A stretch of DNA of 64,000 bases, from the NCBI GenBank assembly GCA_019044685.2, contig JAGTXX020000004.1:1-64000 (forward strand), read 5' to 3'. The translations under genes were made by a program, and so were the position numbers. Of the stretch, positions 32,335 to 42,535 are shown in pieces. Position 1 is the first letter of the stretch. The number at the start of each line of letters is the position of its first letter. Origin of the DNA: Nannochloris sp. 'desiccata' (lineage: Eukaryota > Chlorophyta > Trebouxiophyceae > Chlorellales > Chlorellaceae). The notes below the pieces were generated by a model. It made no database searches, was not told the origin of the DNA, and saw nothing but the letters and a program-made list of their open reading frames with translations.

Positions 32335-34587
32335 TCACAACTGCATCAAATCCTCGTCGTCAGGTCTCGCTTCCTCCACCAAGCGTGCAGCTACCCTCGC
32401 CTGCGTCGCCTCTCTCCCCACCTGGAATTCATACTTCAACTGCCCTGCATGGAACACCCTTTCAATACTACTTGCACCCATACCTTGCCCCAAATAAGGG
32501 AAAAACGCAACCACAGCACTCACATTATCTTTACTTCCTTGAGAAAGCGCCTCTGTGACAACTCTTTGAGCACACAACGCAGGTTGTTTTACTGTATCTA
32601 GAACTAGTGAGACAGCATCTTGATTCCCTACGAAATCCCATACACCATCACTCGCTAAAATTAAGAAAGAATCCTCAGTATCTAAATCCTTTTCAAAGAT
32701 TTCTGCCTCTGCAGTGACCCCTATATTTTTCAGGTCGGCATCTCCAATGGATCGTGTGACTGCAAGTCCTGCTTCTCCTACCCGCCAGCCACCCAGTCGT
32801 ACACTGACGTTGCCGCCTGCATTTTTAATACGCACCCTTTCATCGTCACGGTCTGCAGTTTGATCTACAGTAACTGCAACTGCTTGGTTGTTTTTAGAAC
32901 ATAACACTGCTCTGCTATCGCCAACGTGTGCTACAGCCAAATGGCGACCAACTAATAAAGCAACTACAGCTGTGCTACCAGGATAGGTGGCACTTTTATT
33001 ATTGCTATTCTTATTACTTCTTTCTTCTCGTTGTCTAAATGCCACGTCAGCATCGAGTAATGCATCCTTTAACAATTCTCCAGCACTCTTACTGCTAGAC
33101 CATTTATTTTCAATGTGGCGCTCCAAGTTACTAGCTACATAGTCTGAGCATGCAGCACCACGGTGACCATCATACACAGCAGCGAGTGAAACGTGTTGCA
33201 GACCGAATAAAGAACGGATTATAGTGCATCGATCTTCCATTCTGTCTTCTCCACGAGCTCCAGCAGTGGCAAATGAACCGAGAGCAGCAGTTGTATCAGA
33301 GGGTGTTGTACACATTGCAGTACGAACTGCATGCTCTTGAAGAAGAGCTTCTGCCCATTGTGGATGAATCAGTTCACCAGTTAAGCTCGTAGTACTACTT
33401 GAAGGTGGCAATGAAGTTTCTATTGAATTTTTAGTGATATTGCCTCGGCCAGTATCATCAACATCATCGCCGTTTTCTTCCCAAGGATGCTGCGCAGATA
33501 AAGCAGCCAATTTCAACGTCACCTCTTTTGCGCTTGGTCTTCTCGTATAATCTGCATCCCAACATGAACGCAATAACCTCACCACCGAAACAGGAGCACC
33601 TGGCGCTATAGTCGGCCGCAACCCTTCTGCAGCCACTGCTGCAGCCAACTCTTGTCTACCATACCCCATTTCTAATATAGTATGCGCTAATGGGTTATCT
33701 CTGGTACAGTCTGAATATGGGACTGATCCCCCTGATGCTATTTCGTTTAGTGTTACTGCCAATGCAAAAATATCACTCGCTGGACTGTGTGGTGATTTCA
33801 ATAAAATTTCAGGGGCCATATATTCCAGTGTGCCCACCATTTTACGTTTATAAAAGCCACCGGATGGTTTCGAAGCACCTTGCCATGTCTCAGGTTTACT
33901 ATCTGCGTCTGTTTTATTACTATCAACAACAGATCCACCGGTAGTCGTGCTGCCATCTTGTTTTAAAGAAAGGGCGATGCCAAGATCTGCGAGACGGGCT
34001 GTTCTTTTATTTTTAGATAATAATACATTCGCTGGTTTGATATCACGATGAATAACGTCACTTTCATGCATATATGCTATAGCAGAAGCGAGTTGGGTGC
34101 CTAAGTAAAGAGCTCCAGGCCATCCAGGATGCCAATTTGTGCTTTTATTTGTATTATAAAGTTCACAAGCAGCATTGGTAGCTTCTAATTCTAAGATAAT
34201 TTGATAATTGGGGGGGAGCATTCGAGCTCCAATAATCTTGACAATATTCTCTTGAGTTCTAAACTGTTCTAGAAATATGACTTCTCTACGTAGACGGATC
34301 AAATCTGATGTTTCTCTTATCACTCCCCGCTTGACGGCGACGGGGTTGTCGTGGCCCTGTAGCTGTGCAGAGTGAACAGTAGCTTGTGCACCTTCGGAAA
34401 TGGATCCAGTAATATGTAGAGATTCTTTTGGGATAGAGAGTGGGATAGAAGCAGAGGCGCCAATGGCTTCAGCTGTTTTAAAATCTCCTTGTTGGATTGC
34501 TGTCGCCATGAGTTGAAGCGCCTTTGCCACGCTCATGCAACCTTGCAATGAGGACGTTTGACCATTTCGATGGTTTGGTGAACTCAT
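32335..34587 (-). CDS. Protein kinase-PP2C phosphatase fusion protein
   Basis: This single exon encodes 750 residues with two opposing activities. Residues about 57-365 form a Ser/Thr kinase: ATP-binding Lys in VAVKRG (K86), catalytic loop HRDIKPANVLL (180-190), DLG in place of DFG (201-203), and APE in GTLEYMAPEIL. Residues about 430-700 form a PP2C phosphatase with metal ligands in GEDRMEDR (446-453), VYDGHRG (471-477), GDSRAVL (556-562), SDGVWDF (646-652) and KDN (686-688). The same architecture is known in land plants (the protein kinase and PP2C-like domain-containing family), so this is a conserved fusion. The usual DGHGG has Arg at the fourth position here. The N-terminal 55 residues look like a short helical region. 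It probably acts as a signalling switch, with substrates unknown. Confidence 0.95.
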   Translation of the reverse strand: MSSPNHRNGQTSSLQGCMSVAKALQLMATAIQQGDFKTAEAIGASASIPLSIPKESLHITGSISEGAQATVHSAQLQGHDNPVAVKRGVIRETSDLIRLRREVIFLEQFRTQENIVKIIGARMLPPNYQIILELEATNAACELYNTNKSTNWHPGWPGALYLGTQLASAIAYMHESDVIHRDIKPANVLLSKNKRTARLADLGIALSLKQDGSTTTGGSVVDSNKTDADSKPETWQGASKPSGGFYKRKMVGTLEYMAPEILLKSPHSPASDIFALAVTLNEIASGGSVPYSDCTRDNPLAHTILEMGYGRQELAAAVAAEGLRPTIAPGAPVSVVRLLRSCWDADYTRRPSAKEVTLKLAALSAQHPWEENGDDVDDTGRGNITKNSIETSLPPSSSTTSLTGELIHPQWAEALLQEHAVRTAMCTTPSDTTAALGSFATAGARGEDRMEDRCTIIRSLFGLQHVSLAAVYDGHRGAACSDYVASNLERHIENKWSSSKSAGELLKDALLDADVAFRQREERSNKNSNNKSATYPGSTAVVALLVGRHLAVAHVGDSRAVLCSKNNQAVAVTVDQTADRDDERVRIKNAGGNVSVRLGGWRVGEAGLAVTRSIGDADLKNIGVTAEAEIFEKDLDTEDSFLILASDGVWDFVGNQDAVSLVLDTVKQPALCAQRVVTEALSQGSKDNVSAVVAFFPYLGQGMGASSIERVFHAGQLKYEFQVGREATQARVAARLVEEARPDDEDLMQL

Positions 34588-35007
34588 TTTAGAGTCTTTT
34601 AGGAGGCATATATTCGCAGTAAGGGCTATTGAAGACTGAGTTTGTTGCCTTTTGAATCTGAAAATTAAAGATATTAAATCAACAAAGAATAGTATTTCTA
34701 ACGGAATCGCATGCTGTCTATCGTTTTGTCGACTTTATGGAAATTTATTGATGAAATGTGCTTGAAAAATCCCTGAATTTTAAGCCCAAAAGCTACAGCA
34801 CCGTGCAGCACCGTGCTCCTCGGCGCAAGGAAAAGTCTGATTATACTAAGCCTTCCTTCGTTACAATCGTTTTTAGTTAAAAATAATCTTAATCCGCTTA
34901 TTCTAAAACCCATTTAGTGCTTAGACCTTCATAAGTAGCTCGTGATTATAATTCAAACCCACTTAATAGACCCATTGCAACCAGCTGCCTTAGAAGCCGA
35001 CAAAATA
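34588..35007. promoter_or_regulatory. Bidirectional upstream region, kinase-PP2C (-) / DBP5 (+)
   Basis: This 420-bp spacer lies between divergent starts. It contains a small direct repeat GCACCGTGC near 34799-34817. Otherwise nothing is recognised; it must hold both promoters. Confidence 0.45.
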
Positions 35008-36774
35008 ATGGCAACAGTAAGTTTGCAAATTCTCAAAGCGCATTTGGTCAAAGGCAGTTTCGATCGTGAACTACGTAGATGGATTTTGTGCAACGATTTC
35101 ATATGAAATTTGATGTCCTTTATTTTTGCAGACTGCTAACTGGGCTGACGAAGTCGACGAGGAGGAGAAGCAGGAAGCACAGCAGAAAGCTGAAGCTGCA
35201 GCCACTGCGCCTGCTGCAGAAGAAGATGGTTAGTTAGTTTTTTTAGTTTTTAAAATGCTGATCATTTTACTATTTGGGGTTGCTTGCGTTTTGCCCAATT
35301 GACTCAATGCTTTATATTTCTAAATTATAATCTATGTATTACTCCCAATTTTACAGGGCCTCCCCCTGGCTTTGAGAATGGTGAAGCCAGCACAAATGCT
35401 GCTGACGTCTCTGCCGCCGCTGATGCCCTCGCCAGTGTCCAAGTAGCAGAACAGACCAGTAACGGCGTTGATGCCCCTGATTTAAGTCTCAAAAGCGACC
35501 ACTTAGTTGATGAAGGCCCCGGAGAAATTAAAACTGTCACTGCTGACGATACCATGTACACCAGTGCTGCGACGTTTGAAGAACTCGGCCTGAGTCAAGA
35601 GCTTTTACAAGGTTTATACAGCGAAATGAAGTTTGAGCGGCCTTCTAGAATCCAAGCAAAGACATTACCTATGATTCTAACCCCTCCTTATAAGAGTATC
35701 ATCGCTCAAGCACATAATGGCAGTGGAAAAACAACCTGTTTCACCTTAGCAATGCTCTCCCGAGTAGACCCTTCAATAAAAGCACCTCAAGCGCTTTGTG
35801 TATGCCCCACCCGTGAGCTAGTTGTGCAAAATCTTATGGTGTTGGAACGCATGGGTAAATTTAGTGGAATATCTGCTACTTCTACTGCACAAGCAGATTA
35901 TGGCGCCTCCCGGCGGTCCAAAATTGAAGATCAAGTTGTGATTGGAACACATGGAAAACTACGTGATTGGATTAATAAGCGTGTGTTGGCCATTAGAAAT
36001 GTCCGCATTCTTGTCTTCGATGAAGCAGATGAGATGCTTAAACAAGATGGGTTTGCTGACGACTCCGTTCGATTAATTAAACAATTACGATCAGCAGTGC
36101 CAGATATTCAAATTTTACTCTTTTCTGCTACGTTCAATGATCAAGTCAAGAGATTCGCACAAAAGATCGTCCCTGACGCAAACCAAGTCTTTGTTCCTAA
36201 AGAAGATCTCTCTTTAGATGTGATCAAGCAATACCGAGTTGTCTGCCCCAGTCCTCAAGTTAAAGTCAAAGTACTCTCTGACATGATCTTCCCTCAATGC
36301 GAGAAATTAGGGCAAACTATTATTTTCGTACGTACCAGAGATACTGCACGTGCTCTTCACAAAGCAATGGAAAGAGAGGGTCATAAATGTACTTCTATTG
36401 AAGGTGGAATGGAAAAAGAAGCTCGTGATCGTGTTGTACGAGAATTCCGAGATGGTACTACAAAGATTTTGATATCTACTGATGTACTTTCACGTGGATT
36501 TGATGTTACGCAAGTCACTTTAGTCATTAATTTTGACGTTCCTACAGAAAGGGATGTGAGAATTCCTGCCTTTGAGACATATTTGCATAGGATTGGTCGT
36601 TCAGGAAGGTTTGGTAGGAAAGGAGCTGCATTTAATTTAGTTACTGGCGAAGCTGAACAGCGTGTTATTAATGAAATTGCAGCGTATTTTAAGCATGAGA
36701 TACCTGAAGTGCCACATGATGATGAAGATGCGTTTATTGAAGTGTTAAAGAAAGCAGGATTGACTGACGGGTGA
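35008..36774 (+). CDS. DBP5: DEAD-box RNA helicase DBP5/LOS4 (DDX19-like), mRNA export
   Basis: Three exons (35008-35016, 35132-35228, 35357-36774) join in phase to 507 residues. The first coding exon is only nine bases (MAT). Helicase motifs are all present: Q-motif region ERPSRIQAKTLP, Walker A GSGKT (157-161), PTREL, DEAD (257-260), SAT (292-294), STDVLSRGFDV and HRIGRSGRFGR. The Dbp5 subgroup is indicated by the motif around Walker A (AQAHNGSGKTTCF), by VINFDVPTE, and by the C-terminal PHDDEDAFIEVLKKAGL. Dbp5 works on the cytoplasmic face of the nuclear pore, removing export factors from mRNA. The N-terminal 90 residues are acidic, Ala-rich and probably disordered. TGTAA follows at 36817. 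Confidence 0.94.
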
Positions 36775-37243
36775 AATCTTACAAGGTTGATTTTTTGTCT
36801 TTTTGTTCAAATAGTATGTAATTGCAGTTATCAAAAGTACTCAAAAGTAAGAAAGTAGGAAAGTAATTATCGAAAGAAGGAGAATAAGAGAAAATACTGC
36901 ATTTGTTCTTCAGAGTTTTTATAAAATAAAAGGGATGATCAGGATGTAAAAAAGAAAGAGTCATATACTTGGTTGGATAGCATCATAGCTAGGAAGCAAA
37001 AGATAAATGTACTCAGAAATTGGGATTTTTTCATAGGGAAAAGATTGAGGTAAAAGTAGGAAAAGGAAAGAAAAGATTAGACGGGGGGAAAGTAAATTGC
37101 TTTTAAAAGGAAACACGGGGAAAAAACCCTTTATTGATTGATTTACTGATTTATTACTCAAGAGGGATTCAATTTCATCTCAACTTCAATTAAAGGGCAA
37201 CAATGCGCCACTTTGACACTAGGATGGGAAAGAAAGATTATTT
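36775..37243. other. Intergenic spacer between convergent genes, strongly purine-biased
   Basis: This 469-bp spacer separates the DBP5 (+) and SBP (-) 3' ends. From about 36826 to 37110 the + strand is dominated by A and G (runs such as GGAAAAGGAAAGAAAAG) with few pyrimidines. No gene was seen; the minus-strand frames here are Phe/Ser-rich reflections of the bias. Confidence 0.5.
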
Positions 37244-40200
37244 TTATACCAGTGATATACCTCGTACCTCACAATAATACCTCACTGCCAAGGCACCAAT
37301 GCCAGCAACGAAACCGAGAGCCATGCCAACAGCAGTTGCTCCAGCACCACGAACACCTAAACCAATCGATTTCACAGCATCAGCGCTACTACTAGGATCA
37401 ATATTCGTAGTATGATTACCACCACCTGCTGCTGCTGTTATCTCGGGAGAAGAAGGAATGCCACTACCAATATTCGTAGTACTAGCATTCTCAGTAGAGG
37501 ATCTTTGTAATAATAATCCATTAGTACCGTAGAATAATCTATACGGCCATTCATCAGGGCAAGAAGGTAATTCTTCAAGAGAATCTGAATAAAACTTATT
37601 ACGATGAAGACTTTGTAATCCACTTGAAATTTCAGTTGCACCACCACCGCCACCACCAGTAGAAGCGCACAGTGAACTGCATGCACTATCTTCATTATCA
37701 TATGGTAGTGACACTAAAGTCTCTGTAAGAGGGAGTTGTTCTCTTAAGAATTGAAGTACTGCTTCATTTTCTGCTATTTTAGCAGCTTGTGCTGGTGTAA
37801 CTCCATCAGCGGCCTTTGCGTAATACCAAGAATGATGACAAGACGTGCCAAATAACGTTGTCAGGGCATTTGCCATTGCTGCATTGTCATCTAAGATGGC
37901 AGCAATGTGTAAGGGGGTGATTTGAGCAGTACCTGTAGGTTGGCAGACCCACATATGACCAGCAGCACGACCCCATTCCTCTATAGCTTCAACGAACTCA
38001 ACACACCCGCTAGCAGCAACCATGTGCAGCAGGGTAAGGCCTTCAATGGTATTAGAGACACGAGCGTCATCATTAGTACTATTATCATTATTATTACTAG
38101 GAGTAGGAGTATTAGTATCTGTAGTAGATGATACAGCGGTAATTTGAGCTTGGACATCAGCAGGAGACGCAGCAGGGCAGATTAATCGCAACATGGCAGG
38201 CCATTTTCTAGCCACAGCAACAGTGATGATAGCAGCAGCAAGCGGGGCAATTCTTTGAGCGACTCCTACAGACCCATTCGGATGGTGTCTCCCTTCTCTG
38301 CGACACTCCAAATGTTCTACCACTATGCCTATTGCCTGTACAAATGCAGGTATGTTGGACACCCCAGTGGAATCTACTTCTAATTGACGCACTTCCGCAA
38401 CCACCGCAGCATCGTCAATAACCAACAGAGACTGTGCACTGGGACTGAGCAAAGATCCTTTTTGAATTTCAATGTCATGGAGTCCTTCTTTGACCTCCAT
38501 TAACGAAAATTGGACATACTCGCCTGCAGCAAGACCTTTCCCAGTGAAGCTTCCTGGTGGATATCTAGGTGTGAGATTTCCTGATGTCATAGTATTAACA
38601 TGAGATCTACTCCAACTCCCACTTGCTCCGTTATCGTCAGTAACAATAGTACTAGCAGTATTACCAGCGGTGGTCGCAGTACTACGAGAAGTAGTACCTT
38701 CTTGAAGTCTTTGTGAAGGTCCTGAACTCGTGACCCCTAAATTCGGTGTATCTTTTCCACGTCTACACACGACCATATCTAAATCTCCACTTATACTTCT
38801 ACCCAGCAATGTCACATTTTGAGGACTAGTCGACGTCATTGCCAATGGCACCACAGCACAAATCTCACTTGTAGCATCACTGGTTGAGTCAAGAGAGATA
38901 GACGAAATAGTACCACCAGTACCTAAAGCTGCAATTTGGACATTTAATTGAGCTAAAAAGGCACAACGAGGGCCTTCCGTACACTCTGCCGGGATCAAAC
39001 GTGTTCCTTGAGCGAGAGCATTAGTTAAGAGACCTTTCGCACCACGTGCTTCTACCGCTTGTGCTTCAGATTTTTTCAGAACTACATTTGCAGTGATATG
39101 TACACACCCAGGACGAGTATTTGCAGTCAAGAATGTATCAGAGGCAGCCATAACCTCCATCAATGCTTCCCTCACCGTCAGCGGCAAGTTCTCTGGTCGA
39201 GTGTTAAATAACTTTAAACTCGCTCGAACGACTGTAGATCCATCGTGTGTATCACCCAAGGTATTGGGATACTCAAAGGTAACTAAATTCAATGCTTGAT
39301 CAAGAGAACAATTAGAAACATTTGGACCTAGCTCTGATATGGTCGGGGCATGCTGATTGTACCGGTGCTGGCCGTGGCCATTGGCCAGTAGAGAAGCCGT
39401 AGCCCTAGCATGCTCTGTGCCTCCTCTTGCTGCCCCGACTGCTGCTGAGGGAAGCGGTGCTAATCTTGGGTGATGGTGGTGGTGGGGATTAGCTAAGATT
39501 CCATCATGATCGGCGGTTTCTGAGAGATCAGGTATCCAGTCCGTTGGGTTAACTAAAATATCATCAAAGTCAAATAAGTCATCAATGGGCAGTAAATCTA
39601 TCTGAGAAACTTGTTCCAAAAGTGTTCCTGATACAACGTTGGTGCTAGGAATAGGGAGAGGAGTAATACCATCACCACCACCACCACCACCAAGCGACCG
39701 AGTGTCAAGGATGTCTTGGGTGTGGCTGGGTGCATCTTCAGTTGTTCTTGCAGAGTTGTTGGCGGTGCCGTTAGGGGCAGAGGAAAGCGGTTGTGCAACT
39801 CCAGGAGGGACTATTCCATTACAACTACATCCAAATTGCTGTCTTTCTAATCCACTACCATCTCCGGGGCTGCCGTCGATGGATTGTGTTTGAATTCCAC
39901 TGCCGTTGGGGGTGCTGCCATCATAAGGAGACTGGGTGTCGTCGTTGTTATTACTCTCGTCAGTATTATTCATACTGCTATTAGAGTAGGTGCTATTACG
40001 TCCACCAGTACGACCCTCGAATTTCTTTCCTGGCTTCCTTGAACCACCGCTGAATTCATCACTTCCGCTTGATGCCTTGGTGCTTGTTTTGGTACGAATG
40101 CGCCGGGATTGGGATTTTCTATGGCGTTGAAGGGATTTTCTACATGATTTGAAAGCATGGTCAAACTCCTGTAATGGTTGGAATCTGCCACAGTGTTGGC

Positions 40201-40524
40201 AGAATCGAACATGCATCCCGTCCAAGACCATTTGTGGCATGGCAGCATGGTTCTGGCAAATCCTATAGCGTTGGTGGTATGCTTTGTTGGGAAGATCAGT
40301 TGAACATCCGGCGACCTGAAGAGTGAAGAAAAAGAGGGGATATTTTCAGTTGATATGTTTTGACTTTGAAGATGCAAGAATCTGGGATTTAAATAAAGGC
40401 AAGACCAAAGTAGGAGAAAAATAGCACTTTCCTGACATGTACTTTGACGAGCTTTTAGCTTGAGAGTATACTGCGACTCTCCGCGCCTCTTCTGCCTCTC
40501 TTTTTCTGGACTATCGTCGAGCAT
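37244..40524 (-). CDS. SBP-box transcription factor with ankyrin repeats and C-terminal membrane segment
   Basis: Exon 1 (40524-40432) and exon 2 (40315-37244) give about 1,054 residues. The SBP zinc-finger DNA-binding domain spans residues 30-105. First-finger ligands are C30, C35, C51 and H54 (TCQVAGC...RICQNH). The second finger has C70 and C73 (RFCQHC) and a later Cys in FKSCRKS, followed by the basic RHRKSQSRR nuclear signal. The middle is long, Ser/Thr/Gly-rich and disordered. Ankyrin-like repeats lie near 800-900 (LTLLHMVAASGCVEF, TPLHIAAILDD). The extreme C terminus is a Gly/Ala-rich hydrophobic segment, as in the long plant SPL proteins and green-algal CRR1-type copper/hypoxia regulators. 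Exon 1 was chosen because it supplies the first Cys; the splice donor there would be GA, not GT. An in-frame Met at 40686 is an alternative start. Confidence 0.88.
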
Positions 40525-41127
40525 TTTAAAACATTGTTGGGTAAGGCAAGACTTTTCTGAGAAGCAGAATACTACGCTCGAGCTAACTAATGCGCATCCA
40601 ATCAAGGCATGCAGTTCTGTGCTACGAAAATTATAGTTCTTTTTCGGCGTTTTATCCAGCCCGGTCGCAATGAGTTGAAATGACACGGGACTAGAGCCCG
40701 CAATAAAGGCGAGGCTAGAACTTCTCTGTGCGATACCTTTGGATAAGATCCAATGTTTTAGTTAGTGAGGAGGATGAAGAGAGTTTGTAAACTGAGCTAC
40801 CCCGACGGTCTTGCTCGGCGTAACTTCTCGTGACTTCAAGTGCAAGTTGCAAATTTGGAATTTGTTTGAACGTCGGCAATTGCAAGCACCCAAAATAATC
40901 GACTGGTGCCTATAGATTTCTCACTTTCAGCACTTTTGTGATATCTAAATCATCTGCAGGAATATTAAATTCCAGTTAACGCCCTGCCTCATTAACTTAA
41001 GAAACAAAGCCTGCTCTGTCCCATTTTAAATGGCAATAAAATGAAGATTACTTAACCAGTATAGAACCATTTCTTTCACCTCCGATCCCCTGAAAAAGTA
41101 AACCTTACGAGCATGAGATAATCTGCA
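40525..41127. promoter_or_regulatory. Bidirectional upstream region, SBP factor (-) / membrane protein (+)
   Basis: This 603-bp spacer lies between divergent starts. The SBP reading frame stays open upstream to a Met at 40686, so 40525-40686 could be coding or 5' UTR. The rest is AT-rich with no recognised motif. Confidence 0.45.
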
Positions 41128-42215
41128 ATGGCAGCAGACTTTAACTTCAACTCTTCTCCTCTGCTCACGTTCCATGAAGAGGAGCATGTCTACCGTGAGC
41201 GGGTGGAGCGGGAGAGGCCTTATGCTTTGGATGCAGCTCTATTTGCTGTTCACGGCGTCATCCTAGTAAAAACATCAGCAAGTTTATCTAGCGGAGCGAT
41301 ATCCCAAAATTATGTAAGTTGCCTTTACATTTAGAGATGTTCTGTCAACGGCGGTGACGTCATACTTTGGCAAATTTAAAAAATATATTGGAAAAAGTAT
41401 ATCTCTCATAGTACTTCTCATTATCTCCGCCATTTTTTTATTTACAGGTTCTATTACTTAACTTTATCGTAGCATTTTTAGCTGTAGCGAGCGTTTTCTA
41501 CCTCCTTCCAGGCACCAATGCCACAGTTCTAAAATATCAACGCACCCTCCGACTCCCTTTTCATGTGTGTATAGATATTCTAAATGCAATTATATTCGTA
41601 TCTTTCGATAAGATAACAAAATCGGCCGTGTCCAGTCCATTATGGCCAGATTATTTTGCTATTGAAGCCTTTGTAGCGCATTTAATTTGGCCAATGTGCT
41701 ACCCAATCCTTGCCGCCATGCCGCTAGCTGTCGCCATGCCGGTGCAGCTGGTAGTGGGCAGTATTTATATTTCAAATAATAATAACATGTGTAGGAATGC
41801 AATGAAAATGTATCCACAAACAAAGCATCTGTATACATTGTTGCAGAAGGTTTTGTCTCGAATAGCTATATCCCTCCGTTTTAGTGCAAGCAACTATTTT
41901 ATTAGCAAGGCGCTTGGAAAGAAATCAGCAGTGGCAGTGGCAGCTTTAGAAAATGATCATGCAGCGTGCTCAAATATTCTTCTAGTTCTAGAGGTTTCAA
42001 TGGTTGTCCTAATTTTATTTTACGTGCTCTTTATTTCTGAGCTAGATGATAGGCAGGTATATTGTGCTGTCGCTGGAAAAAGAGTACTGCAAGGAGAGTT
42101 GCGACGGCGGCGACCATATGCTTGGCAATTGCTGGGAGAGGCTGCACTGGCATGGATAGTATTGTGGAATGTAGTGATGCTTATAAGTAATGATTGGAAT
42201 CTTGGGTTTTTCTAG
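41128..42215 (+). CDS. Multi-pass membrane protein of unknown function, two exons
   Basis: Exon 1 (41128-41313) and exon 2 (41448-42215) join in phase across a 134-bp intron to give 317 residues. Exon 1 is hydrophilic and charged (EEEHVYRERVERERPYALDAA) and ends in the first hydrophobic stretch (LFAVHGVILV). Exon 2 has further hydrophobic segments: VLLLNFIVAFLAVASVFYLL, IDILNAIIFV, AHLIWPMCYPILAAMPLAVAM, SNILLVLEVSMVVLILFYVLF, and the C-terminal ALAWIVLWNVVMLI. That is about six, with no signal peptide or transit peptide. I recognise no family and no catalytic motif. Confidence 0.78.
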
Positions 42216-42535
42216 GATAGCAAGTTTAATGTTCCTGCTTTCTCCCCAACGCCCCTGAAACAAAAGCAGTTTTTTTTAATATTTACCTTGACTGACGATT
42301 ACTTGACTTACAAACTTTTTTTTTTAACTTCAGCATACGTTATGCAATAAGAGTTGACTCCAGTAGATTCCAGTCAAGTTGAACTTGAGAGTTGATTTCG
42401 ATTTTTGAATTGGAGGACATTTGTTTAATCCCTTCGAAATAAATCAAATCTGGCTAAACCATTTTTTGAATCTGTGTAATTTGTTTCTACCGAAAAACAA
42501 AACAATAGATTCTTAAAAGATCTAATTCAGTATAG
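42216..42535. other. Intergenic spacer, no gene seen
   Basis: This 320-bp AT-rich spacer lies between two plus-strand genes and contains poly-T tracts (42271-42278, 42316-42325). It should hold the 3' end of the membrane-protein gene and the KsgA promoter. Confidence 0.4.
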
